A stretch of DNA of 24,066 nt, from the NCBI GenBank assembly GCA_040388665.1, contig JAZKBL010000062.1, positions 1-24,066 of the forward strand, written 5' to 3'. Each line of letters opens with the position of its first letter. Position 1 is the stretch's first letter. The position numbers were made by a program, and so were the translations under genes. This document shows, piece by piece, positions 15,511-22,466 of the stretch. Under the pieces are notes generated by a model. That model saw nothing but the letters and a program-made list of their open reading frames with translations. It was not told where the DNA came from and ran no database searches. Source of the stretch: DAHVFY01 sp040388665 (GTDB lineage Bacteria > Chlamydiota > Chlamydiia > Chlamydiales > Rhabdochlamydiaceae).

Positions 15511-15548
15511 GAACTCCATCAGCGCGGAGGAAGAGCAGATGGAGTTTC
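15511..15548 (+). terminator. Hairpin terminator after the LRR-like gene
   Basis: GAACTCCATC (15511-15520) pairs with GATGGAGTTTC (15538-15548) over 9 perfect bp plus an end wobble, 8 bases after the stop codon. The following bases (TAATTTC) are only weakly T-rich, so termination strength is uncertain. Confidence 0.6.
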
Positions 15549-15647
15549 TAATTTCACTTAAATAAGTCGGATAATTTTAAAAACATTTCTAATTCCAAAT
15601 CAAATTCTTCTTCTTGCCAAAAATAGGAAATTTGGTATGAGAAGAGT

Positions 15648-16970
15648 ATGTATGTAAAAATTATTTTACCTCTTTTCTGCCTTTTCTCCTCTTTTCTGCT
15701 TGCATCGCCGAGCATTCGCGTGACAAAACCAATAGCTTTAATTGATGAAGAAATCGGCATCGAAATAAGAGGGCTTCGCCCTTTTCAACACGTCGTCTTA
15801 CATGCACATACAATAGATGCTAAAGAAATCGCTTGGAGCTCGGAGGCTGTATTTTGTTCTGATGAACGAGGAAGAGTCCGTCTTACAAAAAATGCTCCGC
15901 TTGAGGGCAGTTATCGAGGCGTCGATAGCATGGGACTTTTCTGGTCAATGCAAAGCGATAAAGGCCCTGAAACAGAATTTCATGTACCTGATGAAATGAT
16001 CATCGATCTTGATCTGATCATCGAAACGCAACCGATCGCATCAAAAACCATCAAGCGACTTAAAAAATCACCTGAAGTAAAAAGCTTTACAATCAACGAA
16101 AAGGGGCTTGTCGGACATCTCTACCTCCCTCCTTCTTCTCAGCCACTTCCTATTATCATCACTTTAAACGGTGCAAATGGCGGCATTAGCAAAGAAAAAG
16201 CGCAGCTACTCGCCTCTCGTGGATTTGCTGTTTTAGCACTCGGATATTTTGGTCTTAAAGGCCTACCAGAAAAATTAGAAAATATCCCGATCGAATACTT
16301 TGCAAAAGCATTAGAATGGGTGCAAGCGCAACCAGATCTTGATGATAAGCACATTGGCTTGTTTGGGATATCAAGAGGCGCTGAACTCGCATTACTTCTT
16401 GGCACACACTTCCCCGATAAAATCCACGCGATCGTGGCGGTAGCTCCAAGCAGCGTTACTTTTGGAGCCCTTGAAAATACAACGATTCCAGCGTGGCTGC
16501 TTAATGGCAAACCGATGAATCCTTATCCTATTCTACCAAGAACACAGCTGCCAACTCTTTTGGGAAAAGATCCAAAACACCCCCTTGAAATAGCGCCTCT
16601 TATTGCTAAAGCCATGGAAAAAAACCCCTCTTTTGAGCGAGCCTCTATCCCCGTAGAAAAAATCCGTTGCCCCCTACTTCTCATTTCTGGAGATGATGAT
16701 AAAGTCTGGCCAGCTCTTCTCTTTGCTTCTCAAATCAAACAACGTTTGGAAGAAAAAAACTCAAAAATATTCATTAAGCACTACCATTATCTAAAAGCGG
16801 GTCATCAAATTGGCCTGCCCTTCATTCCTAATTCCACTCTTTATTACCACCCAAGCTCTCAACTGTGGTTTTCAACAGGCGGAACACCCCAAGATAACGC
16901 AAAAGCCAGCCGTGATTCCTGGGAAAAAACTCTTGTATTCTTTCAAAATAAATTAGGACTGAAAAGATAA
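15648..16970 (+). CDS. Secreted BAAT / acyl-CoA thioesterase-like alpha/beta hydrolase
   Basis: This 440-codon protein has an N-terminal signal peptide (MYVKIILPLFCLFSSFLLA, cleavage near 19-20). An N-terminal Ig-like domain of the acyl-CoA thioester hydrolase/BAAT type (about 22-120; IALIDEEIGIEIRGLRP, GSYRGVDSMGLFW) precedes an alpha/beta hydrolase domain. The triad is visible: nucleophile S242 in GISRGAELAL, Asp in ISGDDDKVW (about 349-351) and H386 in AGHQIGLP. Animal BAAT enzymes carry Cys at the nucleophile, whereas thioesterases carry Ser, so hydrolase activity is more likely. Such enzymes act on acyl-CoA or acyl-amide substrates. Export to the periplasm or beyond is unusual for a CoA thioesterase. 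It ends 25 bp before the SDR gene. Confidence 0.85.
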   Translation: MYVKIILPLFCLFSSFLLASPSIRVTKPIALIDEEIGIEIRGLRPFQHVVLHAHTIDAKEIAWSSEAVFCSDERGRVRLTKNAPLEGSYRGVDSMGLFWSMQSDKGPETEFHVPDEMIIDLDLIIETQPIASKTIKRLKKSPEVKSFTINEKGLVGHLYLPPSSQPLPIIITLNGANGGISKEKAQLLASRGFAVLALGYFGLKGLPEKLENIPIEYFAKALEWVQAQPDLDDKHIGLFGISRGAELALLLGTHFPDKIHAIVAVAPSSVTFGALENTTIPAWLLNGKPMNPYPILPRTQLPTLLGKDPKHPLEIAPLIAKAMEKNPSFERASIPVEKIRCPLLLISGDDDKVWPALLFASQIKQRLEEKNSKIFIKHYHYLKAGHQIGLPFIPNSTLYYHPSSQLWFSTGGTPQDNAKASRDSWEKTLVFFQNKLGLKR

Positions 16971-16995
16971 ATCTAATACTAACAAGGTAGAGCTT

Positions 16996-18048
16996 ATGAA
17001 GAAGAAAGTCGTTATTGTCACAGGAAGCTGCGGTAGAATCGGCCGTGCAATTGTCAGAACTCTTGGCCAAAACTACCAAATGGTCGGCTTTGAACTTTTA
17101 AAAGCGTTCTACGCCTCAGAAAATGAAGAGCTTGTACCGGTTGATATCTCGTCTGACGAAAGTGTTCATCAAGCATTCACCCACATCCGCCATTTTTATG
17201 GAAATGAGATCGCCTCCGTCATCCATCTGGCAGCCTACTATAGCTTCGATCAGAAGGAATCACCAAATTACGATAAGATCACCGTTCAAGGAACAAGAAG
17301 ACTTCTTGATGCATTAAAAACCTTCAAAGTTGAGCAATTCATTTTTTCAAGCACAATGCTCGTGCACAAACCCTGCGAGCCGAATGAAACGATCAACGAA
17401 GACTCTCTTGTCGAACCTACCTGGGGCTACCCCAGATCGAAAGTAGAAACAGAGAAAATGATCCATGAAAATCGGGGCAATATGCCCACTGTCATTTTAA
17501 GAATTGCCGGCGTTTATACCGACTATTGTGACTCGATTCCTATCAGCAACCAGATTCAAAGGATTTACGAAAAGCAACTCACCTCCCACTTCTTTCCTGG
17601 CAACATCTCTCATGGAGCTTCCTTCATCCACATGGACGACCTCGTCTCTTCCATCTGCACATGTGTTGAAAAACGCAATGAATTACCACCGGAACTCGTT
17701 CTTCTTATCGGAGAGCCCAAAACACTCAGCTACGACTACCTGCAAAGAGCGATTAGTTTCATCCTCTTTGGCAAAGAAATAAAAACATACCCCATCCCTA
17801 AAACATGCGCGATGGCAGGTGCTTTCATACAAGGGCATATCCCCTTCATGTCAAAACCTTTTATCAAACCTTGGATGGTAGCCATTGCTGATGACAACTA
17901 CACTCTTGATATTTCTCGGGCAAAAAGACTACTTCAATGGGAGCCAAAAAGAAGTCTTAAAGATACGCTTCCCAAAATGATTTCAGAACTCGAAGCAAAT
18001 CCAAAAATTTGGTACAAAAACCACCACCTCACAGGGAAGGCACACTAA
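16996..18048 (+). CDS. NAD(P)-dependent epimerase/dehydratase (extended SDR)
   Basis: This 350-codon protein is a Rossmann-fold extended short-chain dehydrogenase. The nucleotide loop TGSCGRIGRAI lies at about residues 9-19, DIS near 50, and SVIHLAAYYSFD at about 74-85. A Ser/Thr pair (FSSTMLVH) precedes the catalytic YPRSK (Tyr and Lys of YxxxK, about 145-149). Family members act on nucleotide sugars, steroids or similar substrates; this one is not identified. AAGGTAGAG stands 5 bases before the ATG. Its TAA is followed immediately by the ATG of the SPW/VKOR membrane protein, so the two are probably made together and may form one redox unit. Confidence 0.88.
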   Translation: MKKKVVIVTGSCGRIGRAIVRTLGQNYQMVGFELLKAFYASENEELVPVDISSDESVHQAFTHIRHFYGNEIASVIHLAAYYSFDQKESPNYDKITVQGTRRLLDALKTFKVEQFIFSSTMLVHKPCEPNETINEDSLVEPTWGYPRSKVETEKMIHENRGNMPTVILRIAGVYTDYCDSIPISNQIQRIYEKQLTSHFFPGNISHGASFIHMDDLVSSICTCVEKRNELPPELVLLIGEPKTLSYDYLQRAISFILFGKEIKTYPIPKTCAMAGAFIQGHIPFMSKPFIKPWMVAIADDNYTLDISRAKRLLQWEPKRSLKDTLPKMISELEANPKIWYKNHHLTGKAH

Positions 18049-19308
18049 ATGAAATGGACCCACTATGTCACCCTTTTTCTAGGACTCTGGCTCATTGCAG
18101 CGCCACTCTCTTTTGGCTATAGCTCCGATACCCATTTAGCAAGCAATGATATCATCTGCGGCATCCTAATCATCGCTTTTGGGATTTATTCCCTGACAAG
18201 ACTTAAAGTATGGGCTGCGTGGATGCTTTGTCTTATTGGAATTTGGCTGCAATTCGCCCCTCTTTTTTTCTTTGCAAAAGAGCCTGCTGTCTACCTCAAT
18301 GACACCTTAATCGGCTCTCTTCTTATCGGGTTTGCCATTCTTATTCCCCGTTTGCCGCATGAAGCGGAAGATAAAGCTTCGGACGTTCCGCTCGGATGGT
18401 CTTACAACCCTTCATCATGGACGCAAAGACTCCCTGTCATCGGCCTTGCTTGCATCTGCTGGTTCCTTGCTCGTTATCTTGCAGGCTTTGAGCTTGGTTA
18501 TTACGCAACCGTCTGGGATCCCTTTTTTCATAATGGCACAAAAGAAGTGCTTACCTCAAAAGTATCACAATCCTTCCCCCTTCCCGATGCAGGTCTTGGC
18601 GCTATGGCGTACACCATGGAAGCATTGCTCGGGTGCAAAGGCAGTGAAAAAAGATGGCGTACAATGCCATGGATCGTCCTTTCGTTTGGCCTCCTTGTCA
18701 TTCCCGTTGGCATTGTCAGCATTATCTTGGTCATGTTGCAACCTATCGTCGTAGGAGCATGGTGCTCCATCTGTCTATTAACAGCACTCCTTATGGTTGT
18801 GATGGTCATTTTAACACTCGATGAAGTCGTTGCATCTATTCAATTCCTCCATTTTAGCGTCAAAAAAGGACACCCTTTTTGGCACACCTTCTGGAAAGGG
18901 GGGAGCGTACCAAACGGTCCTGTCTGTAAACAAACTCTACAAGAAGACTGCGGTTTTCTCGGAGTTTCTTTCGTGCCTTCCCTTTTTTGTGCAGCACTTG
19001 TCGGCATTACGCTCATTTGTCTTCCTTCCTACTTTGCACTCCCTGAAAAAACCGCTAATATCGTCCACATCATAGGAGCACTCTCAACTGTGATCGCACT
19101 CATTGCACAAACAGAAGTTGCGCGTTTAGGACGCTATGCCAACATGTTTCTTGGAGCCCTTCTCATTCTTTCTCTTTTCTTTTGCGAACCTGTCGCAACA
19201 CGTGTAGAATGGACCCTTGTGATTGCCGGCATCGCCTTAATACTACTTAGCTACAAGCGCGGCAAAATCGAAGAGAAATATGGCTCCTACCAGAAATACA
19301 TTGCCTAA
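18049..19308 (+). CDS. SPW-type / vitamin K epoxide reductase-like membrane protein
   Basis: This 419-codon integral membrane protein has about 11 hydrophobic segments. The N-terminal four (about 4-115) resemble two SPW-type repeats (WTHYVTLFLGLWLIAAPLSF; NDIICGILIIAFGIY). The middle domain is VKOR-like, with the CxxC redox pair in VGAWCSICLL (about 245-254) and one further Cys in the preceding loop (ALLGCKGSEKRW); RWRTMPW follows. Classical VKORs have two loop cysteines, so this belongs to a divergent clade. VKORs pass electrons from disulfide-forming partners to quinones. The last helices (VSFVPSLF onward) resemble a small membrane repeat. It abuts the SDR gene and overlaps the YggU gene by 29 bp. 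Confidence 0.8.
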   Translation: MKWTHYVTLFLGLWLIAAPLSFGYSSDTHLASNDIICGILIIAFGIYSLTRLKVWAAWMLCLIGIWLQFAPLFFFAKEPAVYLNDTLIGSLLIGFAILIPRLPHEAEDKASDVPLGWSYNPSSWTQRLPVIGLACICWFLARYLAGFELGYYATVWDPFFHNGTKEVLTSKVSQSFPLPDAGLGAMAYTMEALLGCKGSEKRWRTMPWIVLSFGLLVIPVGIVSIILVMLQPIVVGAWCSICLLTALLMVVMVILTLDEVVASIQFLHFSVKKGHPFWHTFWKGGSVPNGPVCKQTLQEDCGFLGVSFVPSLFCAALVGITLICLPSYFALPEKTANIVHIIGALSTVIALIAQTEVARLGRYANMFLGALLILSLFFCEPVATRVEWTLVIAGIALILLSYKRGKIEEKYGSYQKYIA

Positions 19309-19588
19309 TGCCAAGCTGGCAGTTAAGGTCATTCCCAAAAGCAGCAAAAACGAACTCATTGGCTGGGAAAATGATGCTTTAAAAATACGGCTGCGCGCTA
19401 TCCCTGAAAAAGGACAGGCAAATGCCGCACTGATTACCTTTCTTGCGGAGCTTTTAGATATTGCACAATCACAAATTACGCTCACACACGGAGAGACAAG
19501 CCGGTTAAAACGCCTTATCATCACCGGCATATCTCAAGAGCAGTTAACAAACATCCTCTCATCCTTATGTGAGACAAATAAATTGTGA
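19280..19588 (+). CDS. DUF167 / YggU family protein
   Basis: This 102-codon protein has family length (about 95-105). Core motifs are LAVKVIPKSSKNEL, LKIRLRAIPEKGQANAAL and LTHGETSRLKRLIITG, which match the YggU alpha/beta fold. The family's function is not established. The ATG lies within the end of the membrane protein gene, with GAAGAG a few bases before it. Its TGA overlaps the GTG start of the next gene (GTGA), so it is translated as part of the same operon. Confidence 0.88.
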   Translation: MAPTRNTLPNAKLAVKVIPKSSKNELIGWENDALKIRLRAIPEKGQANAALITFLAELLDIAQSQITLTHGETSRLKRLIITGISQEQLTNILSSLCETNKL

Positions 19589-20496
19589 ATAAAAAAAAAC
19601 ATCAATGCCACGATCACAGCCATACACACGCGCATGGCAAAGCATTACATACTGCATTGTGGATCGCTGTTATCTTCATGACTCTCGAAATCATCGGCGG
19701 CTGGCTTGCTAATAGCTTGGCCCTTATCGGCGATGCGCTTCACATGTTCACCGATGTTGGCGCCCTTCTTCTTGGCGTCATTGTCGTTAAAATATCGGCA
19801 AGACCTAGCACCCACATCATGAGCTATGGTTATCATCGAGCAGAAATCTTGGGCGCACTTGCGAGTGCAGCGTCTCTTTGGGCCCTTTGCGGCGTTCTTA
19901 TTTATGAATCTATTGGAAGACTCATCAGACCCGAAGAAGTTGAAGGCCCTGTTGTTTTTATCATTGCGTCTTTTGGACTTATCGCGAACCTCATCATGAT
20001 GCGGATCCTGCATCACGGCCAAAGCCATAGCCTCAATGTAAGAGCCGCTTACCTCCATGTCCTCGGTGACCTTTTAGGAAGCGTCGGCGTCATTGCAAGC
20101 GGTGTCATCATCTGGCTTACCGGCTGGTACACCATTGACCCTATCGTCACCATGTTCTTTTCCATTGTCATCCTGTGGAGCTCTGGAAAAATGATCAAAC
20201 AATCCGTCCGCATCCTCATGGAGTCAACACCCGAACATATCGATCCCTTAGCGATCCACAAAGATCTCCTCACGATTTCCACTGTAACAGAAGTACATGA
20301 CCTGCATGTCTGGTCTGTCTCTTCTAAAAAAACAGCCTTAAGTGCTCACATCATCGCAAACGACACCCACCTCGCCCTACAAGAAGCGCACAGGATCATT
20401 GAAAAAAACTATCAAATCCACCATATGACCATCCAAGTCGAACATCCCGCTGCCTTCGAATCCAAATTCTGTTACGACTGCGAAAAAAACCGTTAG
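19585..20496 (+). CDS. Cation diffusion facilitator, CzcD/ZitB-like zinc exporter
   Basis: This 303-codon protein starts at GTG (19585), since no ATG is near and the frame begins in the GTGA overlap with the YggU gene. A His-rich N-terminus (HDHSHTHAHGK) precedes six transmembrane helices. The transport site is seen as H53 and D57 in GDALHMFTD and H158 and D162 in LHVLGDLLGS, the two HxxxD pairs of Zn2+/Cd2+-type CDF antiporters. The cytoplasmic C-terminal domain has EVHDLHVWS and HHMTIQVEH, as in CzcD dimers. It exports divalent metal in exchange for protons. It is last in the operon, followed by a strong terminator. Confidence 0.93.
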   Translation: MNKKKHQCHDHSHTHAHGKALHTALWIAVIFMTLEIIGGWLANSLALIGDALHMFTDVGALLLGVIVVKISARPSTHIMSYGYHRAEILGALASAASLWALCGVLIYESIGRLIRPEEVEGPVVFIIASFGLIANLIMMRILHHGQSHSLNVRAAYLHVLGDLLGSVGVIASGVIIWLTGWYTIDPIVTMFFSIVILWSSGKMIKQSVRILMESTPEHIDPLAIHKDLLTISTVTEVHDLHVWSVSSKKTALSAHIIANDTHLALQEAHRIIEKNYQIHHMTIQVEHPAAFESKFCYDCEKNR

Positions 20497-20514
20497 ACAA
20501 GCGCTAGCTAATCT

Positions 20515-20544
20515 TAAAAAATCGTGCCCGTGCCCGATTTTTTT
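20515..20544 (+). terminator. Rho-independent terminator after the CDF gene
   Basis: TAAAAAATCG (20515-20524) pairs perfectly with CGATTTTTT (20535-20543) around a TGCCCGTGCC loop, ending in seven T. It begins 19 bases after the CDF stop. Symmetric A and T tracts would allow action in both directions. A further CGATTTTTTAG copy stands at about 20569. Confidence 0.85.
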
Positions 20545-20623
20545 AGGGATTTGGGCAAGGACAAAGGCGCGATTTTTTAGTTTTAAATATTTCTTCTTCT
20601 ACAATTAAATCAAATTGAATATA

Positions 20624-21643
20624 ATGAAAAATATGAAGATATTATTATTTATACTATTATTTTTCACGACAAGCTTATCAGCGCTTACACTTAAAAGTAA
20701 ATTTGTTAATGCACAAGATGGCGATTATATTGTTACAGAACAAAATAGAAATTATTCCCTTCTATTTGTTCGCGCCATCAGCGAGGATCATATTATCTTC
20801 GAAGAAATTACAGTCCCTGTTAAAAACATCGATGCCTCTAAAATGAACTGGAATGAGTGGCTATCCTCCAAAGCACCAGGACACACCTCTTGGATCAGCT
20901 ATGAGATCGACTTAAATAAAAACAGCTTGAAAGAGAGCTTCTCTTATACACAAAATGGATGGCTTTATCTTCAAGACTCTGATTACCTTCTAGCAAAACT
21001 GCTTAACCTCCCTCTAGAACGCGTCCAAGAAGCGGACAGACGACGCATCGGTCCAGCTCCTTCTTCCGGAGAAAATGATACAAGAGCTCTTTGGAATCCA
21101 AGCCTTGTTGTTGATGGGAAAAAAATTGCAAAACCTAAAAGCGAAGTATGGCGCGGTAAATGGCCGGATGATAAAACACTTCTTGCCGGCTGCAGTATCG
21201 ACCTTTATTTTGATACAACAAGATCCCATTTCCCTTTTCCCTATTGGATCGAAATCCAAAGCACTCACTATGCATTAAAAGTCCGCACCATCGATTCAGG
21301 CACAGCTCTGACATCCCCTATGCCTCTTCTTCCACATAAAACACCTGTTTTTTTAAGCATTCCTCAAAAACAAGCAGAACATCTACAATTCCGCTTGCGC
21401 ACCCCTTCTTATTACCAAAACCTCAACCTTTACGCCATCGATCTATCCTCAGACAGCACAGCATTAATCCCTCTTCCTACTACAAAAAAAACCGTAAACG
21501 AATCCGGGGAGATCCTTCTTGAAACAGACTGTAAAAATTTAAACACGCTTTTTATCCGCGGTCATTTCTACCGCTTTATTGTCATTGCAGAAGAAGACAA
21601 AGACGGCTATGCTGAAACAAGCCAACCCTTCCTATGGAATTAA
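20624..21643 (+). CDS. Secreted protein of unknown function
   Basis: This is a protein of about 339 residues with a clean signal peptide (MKILLFILLFFTTSLSA, cleavage after about Ala 20-22). I recognise no family. The mature part is mixed alpha/beta with short conserved-looking motifs (WNEWLSSKAPGHTSWISYEI near 75-95; FPFPYWIEIQS near 205; GYAETSQPFLWN at the end). It could be a chlamydia-specific periplasmic protein. ATG 20624 is chosen; ATG 20633 is equally possible, and a TTG at 20615 could extend it by three codons. No Shine-Dalgarno stands out. A possible -10 (TACAAT, 20600-20605) lies between the terminator and the start, so it may begin a new transcript running towards lepB. Confidence 0.75.
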   Translation: MKNMKILLFILLFFTTSLSALTLKSKFVNAQDGDYIVTEQNRNYSLLFVRAISEDHIIFEEITVPVKNIDASKMNWNEWLSSKAPGHTSWISYEIDLNKNSLKESFSYTQNGWLYLQDSDYLLAKLLNLPLERVQEADRRRIGPAPSSGENDTRALWNPSLVVDGKKIAKPKSEVWRGKWPDDKTLLAGCSIDLYFDTTRSHFPFPYWIEIQSTHYALKVRTIDSGTALTSPMPLLPHKTPVFLSIPQKQAEHLQFRLRTPSYYQNLNLYAIDLSSDSTALIPLPTTKKTVNESGEILLETDCKNLNTLFIRGHFYRFIVIAEEDKDGYAETSQPFLWN

Positions 21644-21652
21644 TCTTAAGTT

Positions 21653-21853
21653 ATGAACAAAGTTTCCTCAATCACCCCTCCTCTACGAACACCTCTACAA
21701 CCCTTGGAAAGAACAGCCCCCTTACCCCACCTTAACTCCCTTATAAAAAGTACTTTATATAAGAGAGTCTCGCATATTATAAAAAATTATTTAAATTCTT
21801 TAAATTTCCCTTATCAAACAAGCGCTTATCAACAAGTTTTCCACATCTTATGA
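21653..21853 (+). CDS. Possible small protein, uncertain
   Basis: This is a 66-codon frame between two plus-strand genes. It starts 9 bases after the previous stop and shares an ATGA overlap with the next gene. Its first half is Pro-rich (ITPPLRTPLQPLERTAPLPH) and the second half is basic and aromatic. No ribosome site or family is recognised. The region is AT-rich (TATAAAA and TTTATATAAGAG near 21741-21765), so it may instead be a leader holding a promoter for the TPR-like gene and lepB. Confidence 0.25.
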   Translation: MNKVSSITPPLRTPLQPLERTAPLPHLNSLIKSTLYKRVSHIIKNYLNSLNFPYQTSAYQQVFHIL

Positions 21854-22455
21854 AATTGATTGATGACTACCTCATTTCTTATGATCCACTTCCAACAGAC
21901 GGACTTGCAACCCTCAACCTTACAGAAAGACAAGAGTATGACAGACTTTATGAAAAAGCTCTTGTCAATCCAAAAGAGATGCTTCCCGCCATCATCGACT
22001 TTGGCAAAACACACCCCCATTTGCCCGAGATTGAAAATCTTCTCGCTGTTGTCTACCTCTATCTTAAACAGATCGATAAAGTAGAAATGCTCATTAAAGA
22101 AAGCTATGAAAAATTCCCTAACTATCTCTTCGCTAGAATCAACTACGCCGATCAATGCCTACGCAAAAAAAAGCCGGAGCTTATCCCTGCAATTTTCAAT
22201 GAAACCTTCGATCTTAAAGCTCTTTATCCATTAAAACCACACTTTCACGTCTCAGAATTTCGAGGCTTTATGGTGTTCATGGCGCTGTATCATTTGAGCC
22301 TCAAACAAAAAAGCGCAGCAGAACATTATTACAAACTTAGCTCTGAAGCAGAACCTCATCATCCAAGCGTCTTAGAACTCCACAAAAAACTCTATAAAAA
22401 ATCTTTTCTCAAAAGACTATTAAAAAGAGTTTCTTATAAAGGATCATCTCGCTAA
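21850..22455 (+). CDS. TPR-like protein upstream of lepB
   Basis: This 201-codon, mostly helical protein has helix pairs with TPR-like spacing: LLAVVYLYLKQIDKVEMLIK (about 58-77), EKFPNYLFARINYADQCL (about 81-98) and FMALYHLSLKQKSAAEHYYK (about 143-162). These suit a three- to four-repeat solenoid for protein contacts. There is no signal peptide, and the C-terminus is strongly basic (KKLYKKSFLKRLLKR). The partner is unknown. It ends 11 bp before lepB on the same strand, so the two are probably cotranscribed. There is no clear Shine-Dalgarno before the ATG. Confidence 0.75.
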   Translation: MKLIDDYLISYDPLPTDGLATLNLTERQEYDRLYEKALVNPKEMLPAIIDFGKTHPHLPEIENLLAVVYLYLKQIDKVEMLIKESYEKFPNYLFARINYADQCLRKKKPELIPAIFNETFDLKALYPLKPHFHVSEFRGFMVFMALYHLSLKQKSAAEHYYKLSSEAEPHHPSVLELHKKLYKKSFLKRLLKRVSYKGSSR

Positions 22456-22466
22456 GATGGTCCCTT

